From: Caenimonas sp. SL110
Lineage (GTDB): Bacteria > Pseudomonadota > Gammaproteobacteria > Burkholderiales > Burkholderiaceae_C
Assembly (NCBI RefSeq): GCF_001044395.1
Contig: NZ_JANU01000064.1
Location: forward strand, 1-64,000
DNA: 64,000 nucleotides
Reading direction: 5' to 3'
The notes below the pieces were generated by a model. The model was given only the letters and a program-made list of their open reading frames with translations, did no database searches and was not told where the DNA came from. Below, piece by piece: positions 21,601 through 29,775 of this stretch. Positions within the stretch are counted from its first letter, which is position 1; each line of letters opens with the position of its first letter. Position numbers and translations under genes: made by a program.

Positions 21601-24208
21601 CTTCACCGCCGCCGACGTCAGCGTGCTGGACGGCAGCGGCGCCGTGGTGGGGACGATGGGCGCATTGAGCACCAGCGACAGCATCACCTTCACCGGCACC
21701 TTCACGCCGAGTGTGGCCTACACGGGCGCCGCCCTCATCAGCATCGGGGCCAATCAGTTCACCGATGTGCCTGGCAATGGCAATGCCGCGTCGTCCAACC
21801 TGAACATCAACGTCGACAAAGTGGCGCCGACGGTCAGCTCCATCGCCGCCAGCGACATCGCGCTGGCCAATGGCGACGCGGACCCCGCGATCACCTTCAC
21901 CCTGAGCGAGGCAGCGGCCGCGGGCAGCTTCACCGCCGCCGATGTCAGTGTGCTCGACAGCACCGGCGCCGTGGCGGGGATCATGGGTGCCTTGAGCACC
22001 AGCGACAACCAGACCTTCATCGGCACCTTCACGCCGAACGCCGGGTTCAATGGAACTGCCTTGATCACGATTGCGGCCGGCCAGTTCACCGATGTGATCG
22101 GCAACCCGAGCAGCACGGCTTCACCAACGCTAGGCATCGAGGTGGACACCGTGTCGCCGACGGTCACGGCCATCACCTCCACCGGCCTGTCCGTCACCAA
22201 TGCAGACGCCGACCCCACCATCACTTTCACCCTCAGCGAAGCAGCGGCCGCGGGCACCTTCACGGCCGTGGACGTCAGCGTGCTGGACGGCACCGGTGCT
22301 GTCGTCGGCACGATGGGCGCCCTGGGCACCAGCGACAACCAGACCTTCACCGGCACCTTCACGCCGAACGCCGGCTTCGTCGGGACCGCCCTGATCGGCG
22401 TTGCCGCCAATGAATTCACGGACCCAGTCGGCAACGGCAATACCGCCTCCTCGATGCTAGGCATCGCGGTGGACCGGAGTTCGCCCGTCATCAGCGCCAT
22501 CACGTCGACGGACGTGGCGCTGAAAATAGGCGATACCAACCCGAAGATCAGCTTCACCCTGAACGAAGTGGCAAAGGCGGGCACCTTCACGGCCAGCGAT
22601 ATCAGCATCAAGGACAGCATCGGCACGGTGGTCGGTACGATGGGCACATTGACGACGACGAACAACAAGACCTTTACCGGGAGCTTCACGCCCAAGGCCG
22701 GGTTCAACGGCACAGCCCTGATCAGCGTTGCCGCCAATCAATTCACCAACGCGGCCGGCAGGGGCAACCTGGCCTCGCCGCAACTGGCCATCGAGATTGA
22801 CAAGGTCGCGCCCAAGCTCTTGGCTATCACCTCGAGCGACCTGTCGCTAGTCGTCGGCGACGCCGATCCCACGATCACCTTCACGCTCAGCGAGGCTGCG
22901 GCCGCGGGCACGTTCACGGCCAGCGACGTCAGCGTGAAGAACAGCGCCGGCTTTACCGTGGGCACGATGGGCGCCCTGACCACGAGCGACAACACCACGT
23001 TCAGCGGGAGTTTCACACCCAACGCCGCCTTTACAGGCACAGCCAGGATCAGCGTTGCCGCCAACCGGTTCACGGATGCCGTCGGCAACAACAACTCGGC
23101 ATCGACGGCCTTGTCCATCGCGGTCGACAGGACGGCTCCGACGGTCAAGGTCACCGCAAACGACTATGCGCTGAAAGCGGGGCAATTCAGTACCTTGACC
23201 ATCGTGCTTTCGGAACGCCCCGGGGCCGGGACACAGTTCACCCTCAGCGACCTGATCGTCGTGCCGCCTGGCAGCGGCACGCTCAGCAACTTCAGCCAGG
23301 CCACGGAAAGGTATTTCTTCGGCCTGTTCGAGCGGGTCGTGGAACTCACCTACACGGTCAGGTTCACGCCCGCGCCAGGCTATGAAGGCAATGCGACGAT
23401 CACGGTCGCGCAGGGCGCTTTCAGCGATGCGGCCGGCAACCTGAGCGTGCTGAACGACAACACTGTCATCGCGGTCGACCTGACGCCGCCAACGACGCCC
23501 AGCTTGTCATTGGCGGCAGCCAGCGACTCGGGGCTTGTGGGCGACAACATCACCAACGTGAAGTTGCCAACGATCACCGGCGTGGCCGAGGCGGGCGCAA
23601 AGGTGACGCTCCGGGACGGCACGACCGTTATCGGAGCGACGACCGCCTTGGCCGACGGCAGCTACTCGATCGTCCCCACGAGCGCCCGGGCCGATGGCGT
23701 TCACCGGCTCTCTGTGATGCAGACGGACCTTTCGGGCAACATCAGCCCTTGGAGCGTGCCCCTGCCACTGACCGTGGACACGAAGCCACCCGCAGTGACG
23801 ATTACCTCCAACGACCTGCTTCTGACCAGTGGACAAACTGCCACCCTCAGCTTCAAGTTGAGCGAAGCGCCGGCAGCCAACACCTTCGATGCAAGCGACA
23901 TTTCGGTCACCCGCGCAAGCCTGAGCGGATTCGCCCAGTCCGCCTCGAGCGACCTGCTCTACACGGCGCTGTTCACACCCGATGCAGGCCTCAATAACAT
24001 CGCGGCTTCGATCAGCATCGCGACGGGAAGCTTCACCGATGCTGCCGGAAATGCCAACAGCAGTGCGTCGCTGTCGTCGGTGAAGATCAACAACACCGTC
24101 GCGCAGCTGGTTCAGGCGATGGCTTCATTTGATCCCCCGGCGGGCGCAACGACCACGCCCGCACCGGAGTACCTCGTTCATACGGCCCAGCTGGTCATGC
24201 CTCATTGA
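18632..24208 (+). CDS. Giant Ig-like repeat surface protein (adhesin), Gly-rich N-terminal region
   Basis: 1858 residues. There is no classical signal peptide (MTTFIVNVAGDVSGTNAGTG). Residues about 1-520 resemble a right-handed beta-helix with a very glycine-rich section (about 125-325) and end with DNGGPTRTIAL...DQRGLPRG.DPDLGAYS, the choice-of-anchor Q-type pattern. Nine Ig-like repeats of about 109 residues follow (about 519-1501), then a diverged repeat, a different Ig-like domain (PTITGVAEAGAKVTLRDG) and a last repeat up to about 1820. The C-terminus is a short tail (QLVQAMASFDPPAG...LVMPH). The convergent HlyB/HlyD genes suggest type I secretion, although no RTX nonapeptides are seen. 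The frame stays open upstream to 17345, but that is antisense of the sulfotransferase. Confidence 0.9.
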   Translation: MTTFIVNVAGDVSGTNAGTGSGTSGDLRYCLYQASLNGVIDSITFDSTAFTAQNTITLSATLATVPGGYVNPYGQTSFIIGADDVTIDGSLGAGRMGITIDGAGATRLFAIQGGGSLSLNNITLAGGNAVGGMGGNGGIGGAGGGGAGLGGAVLVDGSTSSFTANGCTFVNNQAQGGTGGSTNAGSLQAGGGGGGMGAAGSAPVGTTGGDGGGVNGGNGGPQLNVGGNGGVGGGAGGGGAGANGTSIGRPGGTGGFGGGAGGGGNFSHGGFGGFGGGGGGGGGGRGTSLGGSGGFGAGAGGLGLFNGKGGGGGGGAGLGGAIFSNGGTLTLVNDTFTQNSAIGGAGGTGATAGGTGSGRGGAIFVRNGTLNATFVTLSGNIAAQGATDLFVLSDGGGQQATATLRNSILGQNAFTSVADFFAATNGGGLAANLSASSNNLVTLNASGSNGLPAGSLVAGTNPNFDPAGLADNGGPTRTIALTTASIAALRAGAGGTGVLVDQRGLPRGADPDLGAYSLATLITSITSSDVSLIASDPNPAITFVLSTPADAGTFTGSDVSVKDSMGNTVGTMGALVTTDNLHFTGALTLSAGFNGVALISVAADQFTAVSGIGNQVSPTLLIAVDKVAPAVTAFSSTDLSLIAGDANPAVTFTLNEAAAVGTFTASDVSVKDSTGNIVGTMGTLSTTDNQTFTGIFTPNAGFTGTALISVAANRFTDVPGNGNSASTALGIVVDKVAPAVTSITSTDLFVNASDPDPTITFTLSEPAAAGSFTAGDVRVRDGAGAVVGTMGALGTSDNRTFTGIFTPNAGYTGAALISVEANQFTDMPGNSNSAASSTLSIAVDTVAPTVTAITTTDASLIIGDADPTITFTLSEAVAPGSFTGDDVSIKDGGGATVGSLGALSTSDDITFTGTLTPNAAYTGTAFVSVEANRFTDVPGNGNMASSVLAIAVDEVAPAIDSITSSDPALAMGDADPTITFTLSEAAAAGSFTAADVSVLDGSGAVVGTMGALSTSDSITFTGTFTPSVAYTGAALISIGANQFTDVPGNGNAASSNLNINVDKVAPTVSSIAASDIALANGDADPAITFTLSEAAAAGSFTAADVSVLDSTGAVAGIMGALSTSDNQTFIGTFTPNAGFNGTALITIAAGQFTDVIGNPSSTASPTLGIEVDTVSPTVTAITSTGLSVTNADADPTITFTLSEAAAAGTFTAVDVSVLDGTGAVVGTMGALGTSDNQTFTGTFTPNAGFVGTALIGVAANEFTDPVGNGNTASSMLGIAVDRSSPVISAITSTDVALKIGDTNPKISFTLNEVAKAGTFTASDISIKDSIGTVVGTMGTLTTTNNKTFTGSFTPKAGFNGTALISVAANQFTNAAGRGNLASPQLAIEIDKVAPKLLAITSSDLSLVVGDADPTITFTLSEAAAAGTFTASDVSVKNSAGFTVGTMGALTTSDNTTFSGSFTPNAAFTGTARISVAANRFTDAVGNNNSASTALSIAVDRTAPTVKVTANDYALKAGQFSTLTIVLSERPGAGTQFTLSDLIVVPPGSGTLSNFSQATERYFFGLFERVVELTYTVRFTPAPGYEGNATITVAQGAFSDAAGNLSVLNDNTVIAVDLTPPTTPSLSLAAASDSGLVGDNITNVKLPTITGVAEAGAKVTLRDGTTVIGATTALADGSYSIVPTSARADGVHRLSVMQTDLSGNISPWSVPLPLTVDTKPPAVTITSNDLLLTSGQTATLSFKLSEAPAANTFDASDISVTRASLSGFAQSASSDLLYTALFTPDAGLNNIAASISIATGSFTDAAGNANSSASLSSVKINNTVAQLVQAMASFDPPAGATTTPAPEYLVHTAQLVMPH
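20186..23134 (+). repeat. Nine tandem 327/330-bp Ig-domain repeats
   Basis: Repeat boundaries at VD..AP fall at 20513, 20840, 21170, 21497, 21824, 22154, 22481, 22808 and 23135; a first unit without VD..AP starts about 20186. Steps are 327 or 330 bp. Shared blocks are DADPTITFTLSEAAAAG, TFTASDVSV, VGTMGAL, FTGTFTPNAGF and ALISVAANQFTD. DNA similarity is high, especially in units 4-7. Confidence 0.92.
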
Positions 24209-24209
24209 A

Positions 24210-24240
24210 GAGCCACGCCGGACAAACCATCCGGCGGCTC
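24210..24240. terminator. Hairpin between convergent adhesin and hlyD genes
   Basis: GAGCC-AC-GCCGGA (24210-24222) pairs with TCCGGC-GGCTC (24230-24240) around a 7-base loop. It sits exactly between the two convergent stops and overlaps the hlyD stop. Neither side has a clear T-run, so it may be a weak bidirectional terminator or simply an mRNA 3' end stabiliser. Confidence 0.5.
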
Positions 24241-25630
24241 ACCGCTCCCTCCATGCTTCACTGGCGGCCCGCTGTATCGGACTCAACAAATACTCAATCA
24301 CCTTCCTGCGCCCCGTCTTGATCTCCGCGGTCACGTTCATCCCCGGTGACAATCTCACACGCTTTCCGTCAACTTCGATGTCCTTGGCTTGCAGCGCGAG
24401 CGTCGCCGGAAACAACGCGCCTTTCTTCTCATCGTTCACGGCATCCGCGCTCACGCGCGCTACTGTCGCAGGCACCGTCCCGTAGCGCGTGTAAGGGAAA
24501 GTCTCCAGCTTGATTTCTGCCTGTTGTCCGACATTGACGAAACCCACATCCTTGTTTTCAAAGGTCACCTCGGCCGTGACCTGCGCTTCCTCTGGCACGA
24601 TGACCATCAGGGTCTGCGCCTCGGTCACCACGCCGCCGGCGGTGTGAGCCGCCAGTTGCTGGACGATGCCGTCCACAGGCGCAACCAGCACGGTGAGCTT
24701 TTCGCGCTGGATGGCCTTGGCCTGGTCCTGCGTGGCCTGCTGGTTCTTCAGCTCGGCCTCTGCCACTTTGTCGCTCAGCGTGCGGCGCGTTTCCGCGATG
24801 AAAGCCATGCGCGCGCTCTGGCTTGCGCGCATCGCCGCCTGTACTTCGACCTGGCGCGCGCGCTGCGTCGCGAGGTCGCGTTCCATCTCGATGCGCTCGC
24901 GCGACTTATCTTGCGCGGTGTGGTTCGGCGCGTAACCTTCTTTGGCCAGGCCCGCCAGGTCGGTCTCGCGCTGGCGCGCCAGTGGCAATGTTGCTTCGAG
25001 CTTGGCGATGATCTCCTGGCCCGTGGCGATCTCGGCTTCGCGATGCGAGATCTCCACGGCAGACTTCGCAAGCTTGGCGGAAATGTCGCTCCAGTCCGCA
25101 TCGAGCTGTGCTTGCGTGGCGAGTATGTCCGCTTGCGGCCAGTCCGCAACAAAGACCGGCCGAGGGCGCGCCTGTCCTGTGGACAGTGCCTCCATGATCG
25201 CGCGCGCGCGGATCACATCCGCGCGTGTGGCCCTGACCTGTTGCCCGATCGCCTTCTTGTCGGCGCTGGCGATGGTGCGGTCGAGTTCGACTAGCGGCTG
25301 CCCAGCTTTCACGCGATCGCCGTCTTGCACCAGCACGCGCTGGACCACGCTGCGTTCCAGCGGCTGCACGAGTTTCGTGCGTTCGCTCACGACGACCCGG
25401 CCTGTCGCCACGGCGACGATGTCGACCTGGCCGAAGAGCGCCCACATCAATGCCACGGCGAACAGCATCATGATCGCGTAACCAAAGCGGCGCGGGGCCG
25501 GATGAACGGGCGTCTCCTGCAGGCTCAGCGCCGCAGGAAGAAAGGCCGCTTCGTCAAGCAGTCGGGTCGGCCCGGCCAGTTCATGCCGCGCTGCCCACGC
25601 CGCCGAGAACACGGCGCGATAGCGGCTCAT
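24239..25630 (-). CDS. HlyD-family type I secretion membrane fusion protein
   Basis: 463 residues, close to the length of E. coli HlyD (478). A short cytosolic N-terminus is followed by one membrane helix (FGYAIMMLFAVALMWALF, about 50-68), then the barrel-sandwich half (VAVATGRVVVSERTKLVQPLE, VLVQDGDRVKAGQPLVELD), a long alpha-helical hairpin, the returning lipoyl half (VLVAPVDGIVQQLAAHTAGGV) and a beta-barrel with ETFPYTRYGTVPATV. It bridges the ABC exporter to an outer-membrane TolC-like channel; no tolC gene is in the window. The ATG at 25630 (MSRYRAVF) overlaps the ABC stop by ATGA and is preferred to the longer frame from 25675. Confidence 0.92.
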   Translation of the reverse strand: MSRYRAVFSAAWAARHELAGPTRLLDEAAFLPAALSLQETPVHPAPRRFGYAIMMLFAVALMWALFGQVDIVAVATGRVVVSERTKLVQPLERSVVQRVLVQDGDRVKAGQPLVELDRTIASADKKAIGQQVRATRADVIRARAIMEALSTGQARPRPVFVADWPQADILATQAQLDADWSDISAKLAKSAVEISHREAEIATGQEIIAKLEATLPLARQRETDLAGLAKEGYAPNHTAQDKSRERIEMERDLATQRARQVEVQAAMRASQSARMAFIAETRRTLSDKVAEAELKNQQATQDQAKAIQREKLTVLVAPVDGIVQQLAAHTAGGVVTEAQTLMVIVPEEAQVTAEVTFENKDVGFVNVGQQAEIKLETFPYTRYGTVPATVARVSADAVNDEKKGALFPATLALQAKDIEVDGKRVRLSPGMNVTAEIKTGRRKVIEYLLSPIQRAASEAWRER

Positions 25631-27876
25631 GCCGTGGCCTCCTGCCGTGCTGCGCTGCCGTCCTGCATGCGCCACAGGTGCGCATACAAACCACGCGCGC
25701 GCATCACAAGTTCGTCGTGCGAGCCCACTTCGACGATCTGGCCTTTTTCCAGCACGATGATGCGATCGGAGTGACGCACGGTCGACAGGCGATGCGCGAT
25801 GACGAACACGGTGCGGCCGTTGCAGATTTGGGCCATGTTGCGCTGGATCACGGCTTCACTTTCGTAGTCGAGCGCGCTGGTTGCTTCGTCGAAGATGAGG
25901 ATGCGCGGATTGGTAAACAAGGCCCTGGCGATGGCGATGCGCTGGCGCTGGCCACCCGACAGCGTTCCACCTTGCTCTCCGACGATTGTGTCGTAGCCCT
26001 CGGGCAGCTCGCTGATGAATTCATGCGCGCCCGCCAGCTGCGCGACGCGCACCACCGCTTCGATGGGTGCGGCGGGATCGGTGATGGCGATGTTCTCGCG
26101 CACGCTGCGGTTGAACAGAAGGTTTTCCTGCAGCACCACGCCGACCTGGCGGCGCAGCTGCGCGGCGTCGATCAGTGAGATGTCGGTGTCGTCCACCAGA
26201 ATGCGTCCCGCTTCGGGAACGTACAGGCGCTGAACGAGTTTGGTCAGCGTGCTTTTGCCGGAACCGGAGCGGCCGACGATGCCGATGACTTCGCCGGCGC
26301 GCACGTCCATGCTGATGCTCCGCAGGGCAGGCACCGTTTCTGGGCGATAGCGGAAAGTGACAGCGTCGATCTTCACGTCGCCCTTCACAGCGGGCATCTG
26401 CGCGGCACTGGCTGGCGGCACTTCAGTGCGTGTGTTCAGGACGTCGCCCAGGCGCGCCATGGACACTCCCGTCTGCTGGAAGTCAGTCCACAACTGTGCC
26501 ATGCGCATGATCGGGTTGGCCACGCGCTGCGCGAACATGGTGAAAGCGACGAACTGACCGACGGTCAGGCTGCTGTTCATCACCAGATGCGCACCCCACC
26601 ACAGCATTGCGGCGTTGACCAGTTTGCCGATCAGGTTCACCCCTTCATTTGCCCAGCTCGCGAGGTTCTGGGTGCGAAAGCTCGCACTGACGTAAGCGGC
26701 AAGCTGGTTGTCCCAGCGGCGCGCGAAGCTCGGTTCGAGCGCGCTGGCTTTCACTGTCTGGATGCCAGTGACAGTCTCGACCAGCATCGCGTGGTTTTCG
26801 GCGCTGCGCGCAAACTTCACGTCCAGTCGTTTGCGCAAGATAGGAACGACGGCCGCGCTGAGGGCGAAGTACAGCGGCAGGCTCACCAGCACGATTAGCG
26901 TCAGCGGCACGCTGTAAAACAACATCACGCCGATGAAGACGATGGAAAAGACCGTGTCAAGGACGACCGTCAGCGCCTGGCCGGTGAGGAAGCTGCGGAT
27001 GCTCTCGAGTTCGCGCACGCGCGCGACCGAGTCGCCGACGCGGCGGGTCTGGAAATAGTTCAGCGGCAGCTGCACAAGATGGCGGAACAGGCGAGCGCCC
27101 AGTTCCACGTCGATTCGGCTTGTCGTGTGACTGAAGACGTAGGAGCGCAACCCGGTCAAAACGCTCTCGAAAATCACCACTGCAATCAGGCCGATCACAA
27201 GTACGTCCAGGGTGATCAGTCCTTTGTGGACCAGAACCTTGTCCATCACGACCTGAAAGAACAACGGGCTGACCAGCGCGAACAGTTGTAGTGCAAATGA
27301 AATCAGAAGCACTTCGCCGAGCAGCTTCCGATACTTGACGATTGCAGGGATGAACCAGGAAAAATCGAAACGTGCGAGTTCGCCAGCCAGCCCGGCGCGA
27401 CTGGTGATGAGGATCAAATCCCCGGTCCACTTCGCCGCAAAGACATCGACAGGCTCGATGATCGGACGCGCAAGCACCGCGCTCGGATCGTGCAGGAGAA
27501 CGCGATGACCGTCGCACTGTGCCAGGATCACCGTGCGGACGCTTCCATCTCCGCCAGACAGCATCGCAAGTGCGGGAAGCGGCGTGAGTGACAAGCGATC
27601 GATCGTGGTCGATGACCGCTTGGCCCTCAGGCCAAGGTGCTTGGCGGCGCGTAGCAGATCGTCGGTGCCGATGTTGTCGCTGGCCCGGATGCCAAGTTGA
27701 TGCGCGACAGTCGATGGATCCGCCGCGATTTGATGAAATCCGGCGATTGCACACAGGGCCACCAGCTCCGTCGGCGGTGCCGCGTCGGGTGGCGCGGCAC
27801 GAGTGCTGTGCAGGACTCGTGCCTGCTTGCCCGGTTGCGTGTTTGTTTGCTGCCAGTCGGCCGTCTGATCGCTCAT
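25627..27876 (-). CDS. HlyB-like type I secretion ABC transporter with C39-like domain
   Basis: 749 residues. A degenerate C39-like peptidase domain (about 45-165; ELVALCAIAGFHQIAADPS, without the DCG.A catalytic Cys context) leads to FDFSWFIPAIVKYRKLL, a six-helix membrane domain with HTTSRIDVELGARLFRHLVQLP, then the nucleotide-binding domain: Walker A GIVGRSGSGKST, signature LSGGQRQRIAIARAL, Walker B ILIFDEATSAL. It follows E. coli HlyB almost block for block. HlyB-type exporters use the inactive C39-like domain to hold unfolded substrate rather than cut it. The start MSDQTADW at 27876 is chosen over the open frame from 27963. It is coupled to the HlyD gene. Confidence 0.93.
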   Translation of the reverse strand: MSDQTADWQQTNTQPGKQARVLHSTRAAPPDAAPPTELVALCAIAGFHQIAADPSTVAHQLGIRASDNIGTDDLLRAAKHLGLRAKRSSTTIDRLSLTPLPALAMLSGGDGSVRTVILAQCDGHRVLLHDPSAVLARPIIEPVDVFAAKWTGDLILITSRAGLAGELARFDFSWFIPAIVKYRKLLGEVLLISFALQLFALVSPLFFQVVMDKVLVHKGLITLDVLVIGLIAVVIFESVLTGLRSYVFSHTTSRIDVELGARLFRHLVQLPLNYFQTRRVGDSVARVRELESIRSFLTGQALTVVLDTVFSIVFIGVMLFYSVPLTLIVLVSLPLYFALSAAVVPILRKRLDVKFARSAENHAMLVETVTGIQTVKASALEPSFARRWDNQLAAYVSASFRTQNLASWANEGVNLIGKLVNAAMLWWGAHLVMNSSLTVGQFVAFTMFAQRVANPIMRMAQLWTDFQQTGVSMARLGDVLNTRTEVPPASAAQMPAVKGDVKIDAVTFRYRPETVPALRSISMDVRAGEVIGIVGRSGSGKSTLTKLVQRLYVPEAGRILVDDTDISLIDAAQLRRQVGVVLQENLLFNRSVRENIAITDPAAPIEAVVRVAQLAGAHEFISELPEGYDTIVGEQGGTLSGGQRQRIAIARALFTNPRILIFDEATSALDYESEAVIQRNMAQICNGRTVFVIAHRLSTVRHSDRIIVLEKGQIVEVGSHDELVMRARGLYAHLWRMQDGSAARQEATA

Positions 27877-28209
27877 GTTGTTGATTGGCAGGAGTGGCCC
27901 CCTCTCGACTGATCGGATGCCTGGTCTCTTTGCGCGCAATTGAAGGTGATTGTTGTAGCACATAAGTAATCACCAGAAGCGCAGGACCAGTTCTTTCGTT
28001 TCGCGAGTTGTCGGGGCACATAGCCGCCCGCCGTGGCGGTCCCGTATGCGCTGGTCTCCCTGGGGCAAACATGACGCCCCCATTCCCCATTTCCCGCAGT
28101 CTGTCGCACCCCGCCGTCATTCATCGCATACGGGTCGCGGTGCACGAGGGCGCTCCCTACAGTCCATCTTCAACGGGCCACAAGGGCCCGGCAACCGAAG
28201 AGGACTGAC

Positions 28210-28512
28210 ATGACCATCGCCAACACATCCGCCTATCCGCAGTACCAGCGCCCTGAATTCGCGGGCAGCGTCGCCAGCCTTGCGCTGGTGGTGGCCACGG
28301 CAGGAATGACCGCCATGGTGTGGCTCTCGGTTGCAGGCGTCGGAACCCAGCCGCGTGGCTACATGGCATCGCTGGTCGAGTCCAGCCCGGCACGTGTGAC
28401 GCTGCCGCGGGTCGAAGTCGTGGCCCGCCGCGATGCAGTGGCGTCGTTGGGCGACAGCCTCAGCGCCTCAGTCGGCTGCGCCATCGAGCCTGCCGCGCAC
28501 AAGCCCGGTTGA
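28210..28512 (+). CDS. Small hypothetical membrane protein
   Basis: 100 residues with one hydrophobic segment (SVASLALVVATAGMTAMVWLSVAGV, about 19-43), then a soluble tail with TLPRVEVVARRD. A GAGGA ribosome site lies just before the ATG. No family is recognised. It sits 39 bases ahead of the LytS-like sensor kinase on the same strand and may be co-transcribed with it, so a role linked to that signalling pair is possible but unsupported by motifs. Coding potential is fair: the frame fills the gap, with normal codon composition. Confidence 0.6.
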   Translation: MTIANTSAYPQYQRPEFAGSVASLALVVATAGMTAMVWLSVAGVGTQPRGYMASLVESSPARVTLPRVEVVARRDAVASLGDSLSASVGCAIEPAAHKPG

Positions 28513-28551
28513 AGCGAAAATTCCACGAATGAACGGATTAAGCTCGTGCCC

Positions 28552-29775
28552 ATGACAACGGATACCAAACAGACCCCGCCAATCGCGCAGACGGGACGGG
28601 CACCGGCCATCGAATGGCTTGTGCGGGCGAACAGCGAAATCTCCCAATGGGCCGCCTCGATGTCCTGGTGGCGGCTCATCGTGCTTTTCCTGGTGATCCT
28701 GATCGCGAGCAGCATCCTGGGCGAACTGCTCCACCTGCGCCATGACAGCGAGCGCGTGGCAGTGCCCCCCGGCAAGGAAGGCACCGTCACCATCGGCGGG
28801 CCCAACGGGGTCAAGATCACCCGGGGTCCCAAGGGCGCGAAGATCGAACGCAATTCGAAAGAGGGCGCAGATGCGCCGAATCCCGGCGCGAGCAGCTCAG
28901 GCGATTCGGACAATCCCCTGACCATCGAGATCGACGAGGACGAAGACGGGCACTTCACCAATCGCCGCATCATCACCGTCCAAGGCTTGCTGGGCGACCT
29001 GGGCGGCGCGCTCATGGTCATCTTCTTTTGCTATCTCGTGGCCGCCAAGATCGTGGTGCGCAAGGTGGCCCAGGCCGATGAGAAGGTGCGCACAGCGGTT
29101 GACGCTGCCGAGCGCGAAACCATGGAGCGGCAACTGGTGCAGGCGCGGCTACAGGTTCTGCAGGCGCAGGTCGAACCGCACTTCTTGTTCAACACGCTGG
29201 CCGCTGTCGATTACCTGATCGAGACCGAGCCGCCGCGTGCTTCGAAGATGCAAAAGGCGCTCATCACCTATCTGCGCGGCGCGCTACCGCAGATGCGGGA
29301 AGAGTCGTCCACCGTGGGCCGCGAGATGCGCCTGATCCGTTCGTACCTGGAGCTGATCAAGATGCGGATCGAGGACAGGCTGGAAGTGGAGATCGACGTG
29401 CCCGAAGCACTGGAGCCGGCTGAATTCCCGCCGATGATGTTGCAGTCGCTGGTCGAAAACGCCATCAAGCACGGCATAGAACCCAAGCCTGAAGGTGGCA
29501 AGGTGCGGGTGGCGGCCGGCGTGAGCAATGCGCAGCTGTGGGTCGAGGTGAGCGATACCGGCGTCGGCGTACCTGACGGCGACATTCTCGGCGGCCCGAC
29601 CTCAGGCACGGGTGTTGGCCTGCAGAACATCCGTGAGCGCCTGGCCATGCTGTACCCGGGCAAGAGCCAGCTGATGCTGGTTTCCGATCCGGCGACCGGC
29701 ACCTCACTCAAGATCACGGTGCCTTATCGCATCGGCAACGAAAGAGCCGGCAAGGCGGGCAGGGGGACAGCATGA
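28552..29775 (+). CDS. LytS/AlgZ-type sensor histidine kinase
   Basis: 407 residues. The first membrane helix (LIVLFLVILIASSILGELL, about 40-60) is followed by a charged extracytoplasmic loop rich in Gly/Lys (KEGTVTIGGPNGVKITRG) and Asp/Glu, a second helix (LLGDLGGALMVIFFCYLVAAKIVV, about 150-170), then the HisKA_7TM-less His_kinase domain with QAQVEPHFLFNTLAAVDYLI (phospho-His in EPHFLFN) and HATPase LVENAIKHG and DTGVGVP. This is the family that pairs with LytTR regulators. The ATG at 28552 is used; an in-frame GTG at 28546 is also possible. Its stop overlaps the regulator start by ATGA. Confidence 0.9.
   Translation: MTTDTKQTPPIAQTGRAPAIEWLVRANSEISQWAASMSWWRLIVLFLVILIASSILGELLHLRHDSERVAVPPGKEGTVTIGGPNGVKITRGPKGAKIERNSKEGADAPNPGASSSGDSDNPLTIEIDEDEDGHFTNRRIITVQGLLGDLGGALMVIFFCYLVAAKIVVRKVAQADEKVRTAVDAAERETMERQLVQARLQVLQAQVEPHFLFNTLAAVDYLIETEPPRASKMQKALITYLRGALPQMREESSTVGREMRLIRSYLELIKMRIEDRLEVEIDVPEALEPAEFPPMMLQSLVENAIKHGIEPKPEGGKVRVAAGVSNAQLWVEVSDTGVGVPDGDILGGPTSGTGVGLQNIRERLAMLYPGKSQLMLVSDPATGTSLKITVPYRIGNERAGKAGRGTA

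Noticed and set aside
20186-23134. Possible CRISPR-like array
   Set aside because: Repeats are 327-330 bp and coding in one frame, with no short repeat-spacer structure.
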